Shown in pieces: positions 18,501-33,081 of a stretch of 64,000 bases of DNA (within the stretch, counting starts at the first letter, position 1; each line of letters begins with the position of its first letter). The notes below the pieces were generated by a model, which was not told the DNA's origin, searched no databases, and worked only from the letters and a program-made list of their open reading frames with translations. Source of the stretch: Trichoplax sp. H2 (lineage: Eukaryota > Placozoa > Uniplacotomia > Trichoplacea); contig NOWV01000069.1 in assembly GCA_003344405.1 (NCBI GenBank), forward strand, positions 306,363-370,362, given 5' to 3'. The translations under genes were made by a program, and so were the position numbers.

Positions 18501-19272
18501 TAATGAATTGTTCAATTTACTTTCATTCAAGATGAAGAATAGCAAAGTGAAACTGGGTTAGGAATATCATCACAATTCAATGACGCAAACGGTCATCATG
18601 TACTGTACAGTTGAGCAAAGGGCCTAGTAAACTATTCTTGAATGTATTATTTAGCCATTACTGTATTGAAAGGAATACTGTACCATGGCAACAAACTATT
18701 CAGTCAGTATTTCTCTCGTCGATATTATACTAAGGTATGATTCTACACTTTCGCAATGCGAAATGACGTGAGGCACAAGCGTAAGCTATAGCAGTACAGT
18801 ACGGTCCTACCTAACTCGCTTTCACTTTAATATCCAAATGGGTATAGCAACGTCTAAGAATGAATGTGCGGATATCGCTGTATGCAAAATGTGCTTTAGG
18901 CTACTTTCGGTTCGCACGACTGAAGCATTTACCTAAAGTAACATGAATGAAGAGGGAGAGAAATGGCTAGAGACTGTGATTGCATGGGAGTGATAAGTTG
19001 TCCAATTGTAAACTAGGAAGCTACTACAGGCCGTCAACACTTTGTTCAATCCTGTATAGCCTATAATGGAAGGTAAGAAACGGCGATGAATTGTCATTGG
19101 GCTACATTACAGCAGCAATGACAAATTAATGAACTACCCTCCATGAATGGTTTGACACTCGTCTGACAATAAGCTCTACAAGTACAGCAGCATTTCTTAC
19201 TTGTGGAACACCTTCTTCCATTTGTTGAGCCAAACTCAGTAGAATACCGTCATACTTTTCTGTTTCTGCCAT
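15555..19272 (-). CDS. NUDC: Nuclear migration protein NudC
   Basis: Exons in transcript order: 19201-19272, 17688-17765, 17494-17538, 17067-17291, 16867-16974, 16741-16758, 16554-16622, 16403-16462, 16161-16310, 15929-15997, 15726-15775, 15555-15606. Together they give 331 residues, the same as human NUDC. The N-terminal dimerisation part contains [16 protein letters not shown] Glu/Lys/Gln-rich coiled coil with [11 protein letters not shown] occupies residues about 66-140. The CS (p23-like) domain runs from [12 protein letters not shown] through [14 protein letters not shown] and the tryptophan of KMEWWPRLV, and the tail is PTSEEQKKQ...[14 protein letters not shown]. NudC is a cytosolic co-chaperone acting with Hsp90 and LIS1/dynein in nuclear movement and mitosis. 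Exon six is only 18 nt (TLSDVE), and the match to the family requires it. Intron 1 is 1.4 kb and contains isolated TACTGTAC motifs. Confidence 0.96.
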
Positions 19273-20033
19273 AGCGGAATGATTAGTAAGTTTAGAATCC
19301 AGTTAATGGTGACGTGATGATGATGCAAAATTGCAAAGGGAACTGTTTGCAACGTGCCTTCGCTTTACTGCAGACTCGACCCGCCGATGATACTGTCAAC
19401 TTGTGAGTCTTGGACGTTCAGTACTGTACGTCGAGTAGAGTAGAGTACAGTACAGTACAGTACAGTACAGTACGTAAAGTGATGTTAAGTACTGTACGTC
19501 GAGTACTATAGAGTACAGTACAGTACAATACAGTACAGTACGTAAAGTGACATTAAGTACTGTACAGTGTACAGTACAGTACGTAAAGTGACGTTAAGTA
19601 CTGTACTGTACAGACGTACTGTACAGTACAGTAAAAAGTGACGTTAAGTACTGTACACTGTACAGTACAGTACAGTACGTAAAGTGACGTTAAGTACTGT
19701 ACTGTACAGTACGTCGAGTACAGTACAGTACTGTACGTAAAGTACAGTACATAATGTTAAGTACTGTACTGTACGTAAAGTGATATTAAGTACAGTACAG
19801 TAACAATACCCTTGGTACACTATAGTATACAGTATGGAACGCACTGGAGCAAAGCGTGAGGCTGTCGTTTCGTACCTTTACTGCCAAGGCAATGACGTAA
19901 AGCTGTCAGCAAACCCCCCCCCCCAGTCCGGTACATTGCCGCCAAAGAGATTGGGAGCTGATATGAAGGGCTAGAGCGGATTAAGATTTGCCAAGTTGAA
20001 AACTCTTCGCCATTTGATGTTAATTTTATCACC
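19273..20033. promoter_or_regulatory. Divergent promoter region NudC (-) / membrane protein (+)
   Basis: A 761-bp region between two start codons. It holds TGACGTGA near 19310, the minisatellite at 19424-19803 and a poly-C run near 19916. It must serve both genes. No coding sequence recognised. Confidence 0.65.
19424..19803. repeat. Minisatellite of TACTGTAC palindromes with a conserved GTACGTAAAGTGACGTTAAG core
   Basis: About seven units. Each has a near-constant core (GTAAAGTGAYGTTAAGTACTGTA with small changes) followed by a variable number of GTACA/TACTG palindromic steps. Cores start near 19471, 19538, 19580, 19632, 19676, 19735 and 19772. Spacing is irregular because the palindromic part varies in length. 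The array lies in the divergent promoter region between NudC and the membrane-protein gene. Confidence 0.9.
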
Positions 20034-21035
20034 ATGGAAGATGTAGTGGAAGAAAGCGGTGGCCCGTCTTTAGCCGATCTGGGGATTACTGCTGGAGCAA
20101 GCACACAAAAAACCGCTATAGGCAAAACTAAAGTTTATGATAAATTAACCTTGTGGGAGAAATTATTCCTCTTCTCATCGTTAGTTAGCTTTGCTACCGT
20201 GCTGGGTTTAACCATTCAACGTTTGACTGTCCTACAACCGTCAAGCCCTGATTTTACCTTTGCTCTTGTTCTACTTTTAAATATTGCTTTCTGCTTATAT
20301 TACGCTTTTAATGGAGTTTTTCGTGAGCGTGAATTTGAATTATACGCATTTATTGCGGCTTCTGTCATTGTCCTCTTTTATGTCATTATCGAATTTATAA
20401 TTCATCCCAAGCAACGCAGCGGATATAAAATTGCTCGTTTAGTAGTGATATGTGTTCTCGCTCCCATTGATATTGGACTATGTTGGAAATCCGCTCAAGA
20501 ATTTGGTTGGTTGGAATTTAACATCGTTGGTGCTACTGAAGTATTACAAACAGCTTATCGAACAGTTTGCCGATTATCTGCTTTACTCAATTTTGACCTT
20601 CAGCTCCAATTTAGTTTACTCATTTTAATCGTTTCTAATTTTACTCAATTAAGTACATTGGAAAAAGTGGTTATCGGCCTTGGTGTTGCTATTGCAGTGA
20701 TCATGTTTATCCTCGGCTATATAGCGGTACAAATCGAATCGGTTATTATGGTCATAATATTTATCATCTTGTCGGTTTGTGAGCCAGGATATATTGTCTA
20801 CAAGTTCGCTAAAACCATTGTGTTCCTAACCTATCGTGTTGTCCCTAAGGAAGGGTCTGCGTTGATATTGGATATTTCCATTTTTGTAGTGGGGACTATC
20901 GCGTTGATTGTTCGCTTAGTCTTGATATTTGTGATGAATCAAGCTTACAGAAACTTTGGCAAGGGCTTAAAAGACAAATCGTTTGGATGTTGTACGACAG
21001 ATACTTCCTTAGCTCGAACAAAAAATCGCCATTAA
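20034..21035 (+). CDS. Uncharacterised multi-pass membrane protein, intronless
   Basis: 333 residues, single open frame. The N-terminal ~40 residues are acidic then polar with no signal peptide. About eight hydrophobic spans follow: from LWEKLFLFSSLVS, FTFALVLLLNIAFCLYYAF, LYAFIAASVIVLFYVIIEF, IARLVVICVLAPIDIGLCW, LQFSLLILIVSN, VVIGLGVAIAVIMFILGY, VIMVIIFIILSV, and near the end ISIFVVGTIALIVRLVLIF. The C-terminus is cytosolic-looking, basic and Cys-containing (FGCCTTD). I do not recognise a named family. It could belong to one of the invertebrate multi-pass DUF families, but I cannot confirm this. No catalytic motif is visible. The start codon is the first ATG after the divergent region with a good upstream context (ACC before ATG). 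Confidence 0.85.
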   Translation: MEDVVEESGGPSLADLGITAGASTQKTAIGKTKVYDKLTLWEKLFLFSSLVSFATVLGLTIQRLTVLQPSSPDFTFALVLLLNIAFCLYYAFNGVFREREFELYAFIAASVIVLFYVIIEFIIHPKQRSGYKIARLVVICVLAPIDIGLCWKSAQEFGWLEFNIVGATEVLQTAYRTVCRLSALLNFDLQLQFSLLILIVSNFTQLSTLEKVVIGLGVAIAVIMFILGYIAVQIESVIMVIIFIILSVCEPGYIVYKFAKTIVFLTYRVVPKEGSALILDISIFVVGTIALIVRLVLIFVMNQAYRNFGKGLKDKSFGCCTTDTSLARTKNRH

Positions 21036-23480
21036 CCAAACATTGCACGCTAGCTCGATGGTACAACCACCGTAGCTTACCATAACAATTCGCTGTAATA
21101 ATAAGTAATGACAAATCTCAGAGTTTGAAATATTCTACACTCAACATTGGAAGGGACTGAATAGATGTAATATTTTTTGATCTACCGTAGTATGGTAAAC
21201 TGATTCAGTAGCTCAATAATTATAATGCAACCTTACGCTATCGTTCACAACAGTAGTCATTGAAAGGGTTATGCTAGATACAAAGTCCTAATATTCCTGT
21301 GTCAGAACATCAAAGGACAAAGATTATATATTATTATCAAATTTTAATTAAAGACGTAGATTAATAATTATAATCAACTTTTAACTTTACTTTTTTGATG
21401 TCATCATTGTAGTAGTCTTATTGTATCGATAAAGTTAAACAAATGGATAAATTATTGTTGACTTTTGTGTTAAAATACGATTTCTATCTGAGTTCTTTAC
21501 CAGTTTCAAATGTACAGGTATTCTTCTTTATTTTGTTTATATCCCGAATAATACAGTCTAAATTGACTTGAATTGAACCATTTTTATATGAAGGTTAAAA
21601 ATTGGCACTTAGATCTTTATAGATCATTACTAAAAAGTACTTTTGCTTTATAATCAGCTTGTGTAATACTGCAGCCTATGCGTTCATAATTGTTTTGTGT
21701 TATTATGTTACTGTAATCTACTTTTCTAATCCGAATTTTTGATAATTTTTTTTTGCATCTTACCTCATTGAATTTGTTGATAGCCCCATTTCTAACGTGG
21801 ATGCGATAAATTAGTCGCTCAAATAGATAATGTCGACAATTATTGCATTATAATTGGATATGTAAAGTTTAGATGCGTAGACAATGTGTATCTTACCTAA
21901 TCTTAGTTATAATAGTATGACTACTTAAATACATAGTACTTAGATCAAGTCTATCAATTTCACTAAGATCTGTCAACTGCAATGATACTATACTATGATT
22001 GCTATGATATAAAGTAATCTAATATTTTTCATTACGTATTGACAGCAATTGCATACTTTCAAAGTATTGCATATGTAAGTGTGTATTTTAACATTGTAGT
22101 ACCTGAAAACATTTCAAAGTAAAAAGGATTGTACGCGTACATAATTATAGCCTGATTTCATGACTTAATGGCAATTGATATGTTCGTCGCTATAAACTCA
22201 ATCTTATCCTTTGAATGTTTATGGAGCACCAATATCTCAAACGAACTTTTATTGCTAAGCTCTCTGCCTCATGATGCGCTTGTAAGTTCTATTCCGTTCT
22301 AATGGTGACAGTACCGATATTTCAACTTCCAAATTAGTTTAGCATGCATTCATGTCACTAATTATTTGGAAATTGCAATAAAACAATATAGCGAATGAAA
22401 GAGTATGTACAGTTACCATAGTGCTATCTCGCCATAGAGAAGTTAGCGATATTTAGTGTCCTAGCTTTATTTAGATTACGAAATATATAATACTTTACAC
22501 ATCTCGTGCTTTCATTATGACTAATTTACATTAGATTGTACGTATATTATGAGTCTATGACTTGATGATTCTGTTAACGGGCACGTTGTAATCTAACTGT
22601 CTTGTGGTAATCATCGGAAATCGATGTCGGCAAATATTGTCTTATTAATTAATTAGGCATTCAGATATAAAGTTACAGCCTAATTTTAAGCTCTATTGAT
22701 ACTAATTATAATCCTAGCTGTTGTAGAAAGGCACACAAGCCCGGCATTTGCATAATAAATTAGTTTTCAAGTTTAGCGTTAAAGGTAAACTTAAAGGCAT
22801 ACCAATTACTAAGAATCCTTTATATGGGATTAGGGATAAGTATTCTCAAGTATTTCTTGGACGGATTTTATTATCCTAACGCGTGGCTCAGGGACTAGGA
22901 TGGTAGATTTAGGTTTTTCGATATCTCACCGCAGAGATGTCTTGTGACAATCGTACAGTAATAGTATACACAAGAATAAATTAGATGATATGGTGCGTTT
23001 ACTTTTATTACCTGTAAATTAGAATTAAATAGTATTTTCAAAAACAAAATGGGTACATGATCTCGTTTTAAGATCTACGTTTATCAGAGGTTCGCTATTA
23101 ATAATTTCACAAATGCAAATATACAGTATGCTTCCTATTTAATTTATGGACAGTTTTAAGTGGGCAGGTATAGAGAGGCCACCTAACCCATTACAAATTG
23201 ATGAATGTACCGTAATGCTGTAGTATTTAACATACTATCTTTACATTGAGGCCAGGTCACAGGAATAAAATGAAAGATTTCAGATAGATACCGCTTTTTG
23301 TAACACATGATTTAAATTGCAATTCCTTTCAATAAATGAAAGATTGATCCATCTTGACCAAGGCAATCATGCCCTATTTTTGCTTTCGACGTAGATTATT
23401 ATATTGAAGCTAATAACTAAAAAGAAAAGAGATGCTACTTTGGAGATTGCTTTGTTATCTCAATTCTTAAGTCATTGATA
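21036..23480. other. Convergent intergenic region, no gene seen
   Basis: About 2.4 kb of AT-rich DNA between the 3' ends of the membrane-protein gene and ARL6. Stops are frequent in all frames and no repeat array or RNA gene was recognised. Confidence 0.6.
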
Positions 23481-25460
<1,980 letters not shown>

Positions 25461-26232
25461 TTTCTTGTAATTTTATGCCTCAGATTAAATGTATTAGTAA
25501 TGATGCGTATGGCGATAGCAAACTCAAGTTGACAAATGTGGTAGTAAGCGTTTTCATACAATTTGTTGACTAAAGTGAACAAATGAGACTATCCTGGTAA
25601 GCTAGAAAGAAGATCAGCAGATTTGACTTTGCCGTTACTTAGATACCGATCTACGCACGCGTACTGGATGACAGCTTTTCGGTCCAGCTTTTCTACCTTT
25701 CGTCTATTGTTTCTGCTATCGAATTATAGATGATTCAAGCTCTGCTGAATGCCTATACTCTAGATACTGTATGGGTATTATCATAGCTTATTGTACCAAA
25801 GTACCCGGTTACTCTATTATCCTCGTCTGTATGACGTCATCACGTTAGCACGATCTACAGTACGGTCAGCCCATTGGATTCTGTTTCAAATAGATGTCAT
25901 AATTTGAGATACAGTTACAGTGTACCATACAGCTTTGCGCGACATCTATTTTGCACATATTTTTTATACCACAGTAAAGCGTACGGTTCGGTATAGACCA
26001 AGTACGATTCAGCATTACACTACAGGCGTACGTATGGTCTACGAACTACTGTCTGGGGTAGTATACTGAATCCTGCACGCACTTACCCCAAGCATCCCTC
26101 ATTATGGGACAAGTCGTCAACAAGAAAGGCAAAAGTAAATAGGCCAATGCAAGCTGATTGCGATGGGAATTCCTCGATATTTTTAAGCTTTCTGTTGGTT
26201 CGATTGTAATCCAGTAGTAATCTAATCCACTC
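25461..26232. promoter_or_regulatory. Divergent promoter region ARL6 (-) / chitobiase 1 (+)
   Basis: A 772-bp region without genes. It contains a perfect TGACGTCA palindrome at 25832-25839 and scattered ACTGTA/TACAGT motifs between 25750 and 26050. These are likely control elements for one or both genes. Confidence 0.55.
25832..25839. promoter_or_regulatory. Perfect CRE/ATF-type palindrome TGACGTCA
   Basis: The 8-bp palindrome recognised by CREB/ATF bZIP dimers lies about 370 bp upstream of ARL6 and 390 bp upstream of the first chitobiase gene. Binding is inferred from the motif only. Confidence 0.5.
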
Positions 26233-28359
26233 ATGAAGCAAGCAGTAACAATTTTTTATGTTATTATAACGATTGCTGTGATTTCGCTGACACTATGGCA
26301 GAATTATCTCAGTCACAATCACCGCAGCACGTTCAAATCTTGCCCCTGTTCGAAAATGTCTCTATGCCAACCTCTTCAACTTGGCCATCGGAAAGAAGTC
26401 ATCGGATTTACTGTCGATCATGGGATATGGCCTAAATATGATTGGAGTAAATTAACAACTTTAGTCCTATTTCAAAAAACTATCGACCTCAAGTTAGTGT
26501 GCCATGCTCATTCTAAAAATGTACGGGTTGTCCTGGTTGCAGACTACCCTGTTAAAAATCTTACCAATCAACATCAACGTTCGGATTATGTTAAAGGCAA
26601 TGTAGCCAAGGTAATGGATTTAGACATAAATGGCAAGGAAAGAATGGACAGGATAGCAAATCATAATACGATATTTTAAGTAATTACATTCTACTCTGGT
26701 ACTGTGTATAGTTATCAGAATGAAATAGGATTGATACATAGGGTGTTCGTAGATTACGTTTCTTCTAAAAGCTAATGAAATGGATTCTGGTACGAAAAAG
26801 TACATGTATTACGTACAGCTAGTAGTTTTCTTATTTGTATTTTATGAATTAAGGTTATAATTATGATTTCATACTATGGTAGTGCACTCAGTTATGAAAT
26901 AGTTCGTAGCATTCTTAGTTCTATTAATTAAAAGAATTAGGAAGATGTAAATCATTGTTTTGATAGTGATATTGGATTCAATTCTCAAACCGTTAATTTA
27001 TAGGCTTAAACAAACTCGAGTTATAACTATAGTTTGATACAGTGGCAATAAACTCGATTGTTCTTAAACAGTTAACTCGTAGAATTAACTAAACTAGAGT
27101 TGTAATTTAGTTTGATACTGTGGTAATAGATTCAATTCAATTCTTGCACAGTTAACTCTTAGGGTTCAATAAGCTAGTGCTATACTAGTGTAATGCTGTG
27201 GTAGAGATTCACTCTTGAACAGTCAGTATCTGTCTTAGCTATCTTAACCGAATCGGAGTTTGTAGTATACTAGCAGATTCAGTTTTTGACTGATTCAAAT
27301 TTAAACTGCGATTTTTTAGGCGAAAAAATATTACTTAGATGGTATCAATATTGATATTGAACAACCAATACTGAAGAACTCTGCGGAAAGCAAAGGTTTA
27401 ATAGCTCTTGTAAAGGAGATGACGGATTCGTTTCATTCACAGATACCTGGCTCTCAGGTAAGACATTGCATTGCCCTTAATTATTAGTGGCATGTGACTT
27501 TTAAGCATGATTCCATAGACTCGATGGAAATAATTAAGTTCAATGACTGATCTCATTAATTAGATGCTTTACGAGTATTACTGCTTATACCGTTATAGGT
27601 CTCTATTGATGTTGCTTGGTCTCCGAAATGTATCGATAAACGTTGCTATGATTACGCAAGCATAGCAAAAGTGTCTGACTTTATGGTTGTAATGTCTTAT
27701 GATGAGCGTAGTCAAGTTTATGGTAGCTGTGTCGCTAGTGCTAATTCACCCTTTAATCAAACTTTTACGGGTATGTATTAAATGCTGTAAGAATCAATTC
27801 GTTCCTCTATAACAAAGTAAACTGCTTAATCATGATAGACCTACAGTATTATCATTCTGACAAGATCAGCTAATGTAGAGTAATGTTTGACGCTTACTTT
27901 TTAGGTGTACAACAGTACTTAGATCTTGGGATAACCGCAGACAAGTTAGTTTTAGGCCAGCCATGGTATGGTTATGATTATATTTGCCTAAATGTAACGG
28001 CCGATAACATTTGCCAAATTAAAAAAGTACCGTTTCGAGGAGCCCCTTGCAGCGATGCAGCTGGATTACAGCATGGCTATTCGAAAATTCAAATGCTTCT
28101 ATCTCACAATGCAACAACGGATAGAATTTGGAACGGTACTCTTCGTGCACCGTTCTTTAATTATAAATCAGCTAAGGATCATAAAATACATCAAATTTGG
28201 TACGATGATCCTGAAAGCTTAAAGTTAAAGTATGAAACTGCAAAACATACTTTTAAGATGCGCGGCTTAGCATTTTGGACCGTCGATTCTTTAGATTACG
28301 GCAACTCTCCCAGTGCTAAGAATCAAACTAAAGAAATGTGGAACGCAATTACTGTTTAA
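26233..28359 (+). CDS. CTBS: Di-N-acetylchitobiase-like glycosidase (GH18), copy 1
   Basis: Exons 26233-26610, 27320-27457, 27599-27770, 27905-28359 give 380 residues (human CTBS 385). An N-terminal hydrophobic stretch (FYVIITIAVISLTLW) serves as signal peptide or anchor. CPCSKMSLC and KYDWSKLTTL follow. The GH18 motif DGINIDIEQ lies at residues 133-141 with catalytic acid E140 and flanking aspartates. FMVVMSYDERSQ, PWYGYDYICLN, KVPFRGAPCSDAAG, HQIWYDDPESL and the terminal EMWNAI segment all match vertebrate chitobiase. The enzyme is lysosomal in vertebrates and splits the reducing-end GlcNAc-GlcNAc of N-glycan remnants. Of the three copies here this is the closest to the vertebrate enzyme and the only one keeping the FRGAPCSDAAG loop. 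Intron 1 holds a decayed tandem repeat. Confidence 0.95.
26956..27245. repeat. Decayed tandem repeat in intron 1 of chitobiase copy 1, period about 80 bp
   Basis: Three to four imperfect units share ACTAGAGTTRTA, TAGTTTGATACTGTGGTAAT, and AACAGTTAACTC in the same order. The best-preserved units begin near 27004 and 27085. Confidence 0.65.
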
Positions 28360-30654
28360 AGGAACTATAGTTTAATTGAAACCTTTGCTAACAATCAACC
28401 TACCCGTAAATAAAATTATTGTATAAACAAAGTCATTTAATATTATATTATGAACTTACACTATAACGAGGTTACTCCTGTATCGGATTATTCTTTACGT
28501 AATTTGAGTAAGTAAACTAGCTATCTTTCTAAAGGGTTTATAGCTACTGCATATTTAATCATTAACTTTTAAAAAGAATGAATTATTTTTGGATTTGAAG
28601 AGTACTTTAAATAAAATTACAAAAATTTTAATGCGATTCAGCATTAATATCTTTTTGTAATGTTGTAACAGATAACTCTCAATTGTTATTTTAACTAATA
28701 TGTATAGAGAGTAGTGTATATTTACCAGACAATATCCAATAATAAATTGATAACAAATAACGGAAGCAATTGTTTATGTACTGAAGCTTATTTTACGGTT
28801 TACAACGAAGCGATTGACATTAACCATCATACCCAGCTCTACGAAGAAATTTGTAAAGCTAGGATGACTCCTTAACCTTGATAAAGCATTAACATAGCCT
28901 ACATTACAGAAGAAGTATATTTTGTATTACAACGTAATTACTTTTTGAATCTATCTCTTGACACATTTTCGCTAACAAGCTTTACCAACATTGATGTTCA
29001 TACTGTATTAACTCACCCTTTTATATTGTTCACTTTTGAATTGAGATACCTGTAATTGGCGAATTTCCAATAAAAATATGTGACAATGGTCGATAGGCAA
29101 GTACCTTATTTCAATAATATATATTTCACACTGGACACTAGCTCTCCAGTATACTGGCTATGTTTAGTTTCCATGCAGTTACCAGTTATTTCTTAATACC
29201 AACCCAACTGTTAAAATTTGCTATCCATTACTATTTAGAACCGCAACTTTTCAATCAATATCGTACTCTACGAGATAGAAGTTTCCATTAATTTGCTAAT
29301 TATAAAGTCCAACAGCTTTTATGGTGAAGAAGTAGTTAAGATCTTTGTCATTGATTTCTGATAGTATTTATTATATAGTTTCCGTATGTATTGCTAATAG
29401 TTGCAGAGATTGTAAAAATTTAATTTAATCTATCCATAGTATCAAAGAAACCGGCCTTTACCACCGATGAAAACTAATGGAACTATTTTGTTAGCCGTAG
29501 GGTGAATTGTTATTATAAACTATTATTTTTTGCTCATTTGAAGGTTACATTCGTATTACTCGTATATCCTCCAATAAATTATACAACAGCTTCAATTTAT
29601 ATAGGGCAACAAGGTACGGCAATTCCTTGGCAAAGTATAAAATTTCTTGCTTATTCTTTTGCTTAAGAAATCGATAATGCTTTGAACAATATCTAAACAT
29701 AAAAAATAATAAACGGCAAGTAGTAGATTAAGATGGCCGAGATATTTATGTAATCAGCCTTCTAAAGTAGCAAACTTTAATTCAAGGGCATCACCAAGAA
29801 GTTATGGCCTATAGTCAAAAGTATATCGGTAGTTTATTATGCAATATCCAATCTTATTGCATAGAATTACTACTGATGTTATGTGAACAACAACTAAGTC
29901 TGGATTTGTAGTATAATTTAAAAACACATTTTATCGATTTATTTTTTATTGCAAGTTTTAAAATTTGTCCATATAGTGAAAATTACACACGTATATACCG
30001 ATATACGAGTATAGTAAACGCTAGGAATGCACTATCATCGTCATCTTTTTGTAATTTATATTTGAGCCACTCACTTTGTGAAGTCTGTTATACTGTATGC
30101 TCTTACAACTATCGATATTAAAGAGATTTTTTCTCTTTGTCATTCAAACGGATGCTAAAAATAAGCATTCAATATGCCAATTCGATATTACTATCATGAG
30201 AATATGAAAGAGTAAGTAAAAACGAAAGGTAAATTAATCCAAATTAATTAACATTGTGATTTATGCACATTAGAGTATGCATGGAGAAAAATTTTTTGAA
30301 TAGAATATTGCTATTACCAAGATACAACAATGATATTTATGGTCTTGATATAGCCTGATGATGGTCAAAGAAAGTAGTTGAAACTATGTAACGTGATTTT
30401 AAGAATTACACATAAATTAGAAGAAGTTAACATTTCGAGTGTTCCTTAAAAAGTGATTGCCTTATGATCCCCTAATTAGAACCTCATATAAATAAGAATC
30501 AGTTGCCGTACATTCAGCAATTTCAAAATGAAATTTGTTACGGTTTGATCATTGTTCTATAAGGATTAATATATGATCTTTTATATTTAATATTGAGCAT
30601 TGAAATAAGGAACGAAAATTAAATCATTTCAAGCTGTTATTAAGCTAGAAAACA
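28360..30654. other. Convergent intergenic region between chitobiase copies 1 and 2
   Basis: About 2.3 kb of AT-rich sequence with no open frame worth calling. AATAAA at 28409-28414 is the likely poly(A) signal of copy 1. Confidence 0.6.
28409..28414 (+). terminator. Candidate poly(A) signal for chitobiase copy 1
   Basis: AATAAA 50 nt after the stop codon. Confidence 0.5.
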
Positions 30655-33081
30655 TTAAGGTTTCGAGTTTTTGAGTACTGTATCAATGCATTTCCACATT
30701 GCTGCCGATTCTTTGGGGTACTGGACATAATTAGGAAAATCGGTGCTCCACATTCCAATTCCTCTTATACCAGATTTAATGGCATAACTATATTTAATAC
30801 TTAAGCTCTTTGGATTATCATACCAAACTTGATGTATTGCACCCTTTGCATCCTTATAATTAAAATATGGTGATTGCGAGCTATTGGACCATTTAGATCC
30901 AGAGGTTTTATTGCTGTTAAGATATTTTTCAATTTCTCCATATTCAATAGAACTCTTACTTGAGTCATCATTGCCTTGTATATTCCATTTTACATTTCTT
31001 CTAGTAATCAAACCATGCTTCATTTTCTTAAATAATTTTGCCACATTTTTTAAAAATAGTTTCTCTGAAAAGTTAACGCAAATATCATCGATCAAAATGC
31101 CAAGACATCGATAGTTATAGCCATACCACGGTTGTGCAGTGACAATTTTAGACATTTGTGCTCCTGCTTTTTTATAAGCGTGAATACCTGCCAAAATGAT
31201 GGAAAATGTGATTTCTGTTAGAATCGACATTTTAGCTATTCATTGTCAACACACATGTCAAGCTTAATAATTTTTTATTTACTTCTAAATACAGAATGCA
31301 CTTACTGTAAACAGTGTTTCGAAATGGAGAATTTGCGCTGGCGATAAGTGACCCTTCTTCATCATAATTCATAGTAATAACGAAATCGACAATTTTCGAT
31401 ATAGCTACATTTTTGTAGCAATGGCCAATAGTACATTGGGGCCAATAAGATGCATCAAATGTTACCTATAAGCGATTAGAAGGAGTTTATACGTATTGCC
31501 ATTCTCATTTAAACTCTATCAATACATAATCTAGTATGTCAATATTTTTATAGGCTAGGGATTAAGTTATCGTTTCATCATAAAATTTGATTATTTATCC
31601 TAGCTCCATTAAATGGTTATAGGCTGGAAAAAGCAAGACTGTATAAAGTTGGCTAAACCGTCACATCCCTAATAACTTCTACTGCTTTTCATTTTATTGA
31701 AGTAGGCTAACATGATTATTCATATCTTTTGTATTGATAATTAATAGATACTTACCAGAGATCCAGGAAATGCAGAATGTATAGCAGTTGTAGTTTGATT
31801 AACAAACTTGATTAAATCATTCGCTTCAGGCGAGATAATTGGAATCGACTGTTCAATATCGAAATTAATCCCATCTAAGAATTTGGTTTTAATCTATTAT
31901 CAAAATGATAAAAAGACATAATGTATATTCAAAGGATTGATAGAAACAAGCACGGTAGTAGAGTTAAGTTCTAGTTTGCTTTAGACATCTTTACCCTCCA
32001 ATACCCTAGATAAACTAGGCGAAAGTACTTATAAGCATTTATAATTCAATGTTTAGAATCCATCGGAATAATGATAGACTATGTATCTAATAGTCTTAGA
32101 GGAGAGCAAGAATCAAACATTTTACATAATACGATTAGCAAGATATTATTTTAATCTTCCTGAATATTGATGAATTAGGCGATAAATTATAAATAGCCCT
32201 GTTTACTTCGCAATATGGCCTACTAGTAACTCATCAAAATCGTGTCAATAAAGTACATTTAATGCCAAGAACGTGCGGCTGCATGCTGAGATTGAGATTT
32301 AATTATCTTCAACTATACGTGACATTAAATGAAATTCATTTCTTCTTTTAACAATCAAAGATTGATGCAAACTAAAATGAACAATTCTTTTTGGGGTCTA
32401 TCAGTAACTAAAAACTGTTCTCAATTGATATTCTGAAAGTTTTAGATAGCCAAATACATGATTAAAGCTGAAGCCTATTATTATTCCTACTAGAAAAAGT
32501 AAATTGTGTTTTCTTTCTGTATGCTAACTGAAAGAAATATATATTTTATGGACAGTCATTTCATCAATATCACTTTAAGCTATTTTTTTTTATCTAGAAT
32601 AAGTATTTTACTACTTTTATTACTACTGCCATCATAGTATTTTTAGATGCCGCAACCGTAATGATATCCTATCAGTCCATATCATATCATCATTCGATAG
32701 TAAAATTCGATAAAAAGCTTGATTTACCATTTTTACTTTATCTTTAATCCATTGATCAATATGTGTTTTATTAGTCAACTGTTGGACAGGAAAAGAAGCT
32801 TTAGGAACGAGACGAACGTGATGAGAGTGAGCATAACATAATAAATTAGGATCGATATTAGGCAATTGTTCTTCAAAGAGAGCAATGGTGGTGAGATGAG
32901 TCCAATCGTAATATTTCCAAAGCCCGCGATAGACTGAGAATGCTACCACTTCTCTTCGAGGACCTATTTGCACTGGCTTACAAAGTGATGGCGTGTGGCA
33001 AGGACATTGATCGATTCCATGAACTTGTATTAACCAGTTTAGAAAACAAGCTATCAGAAAAGTAGTAGACTGATATGCCAT
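30655..33081 (-). CDS. Di-N-acetylchitobiase-like glycosidase (GH18), copy 2
   Basis: Exons 32728-33081, 31756-31893, 31306-31465, 30655-31187 give 394 residues. It has the same four-exon plan and identical 138-nt second exon as the other copies. A cleavable signal peptide is likely (STTFLIACFLNWLIQVHG). The GH18 motif is DGINFDIEQ at residues 125-133, with catalytic E132. FVITMNYDEEG replaces the chitobiase FxxMSYDE, and PWYGYNYRCL, HQVWYDNPKSL and RGIGMWSTDF are conserved. The segment that reads FRGAPCSDAAG in copy 1 is replaced by a longer Lys/Asn/Ser-rich stretch containing LFKKMKHG and SSKSSIEYGEIE, so the substrate or loop structure probably differs. A secreted or lysosomal glycosidase is expected. 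Copy 3, its divergent neighbour, shares most of these changes. Confidence 0.93.
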
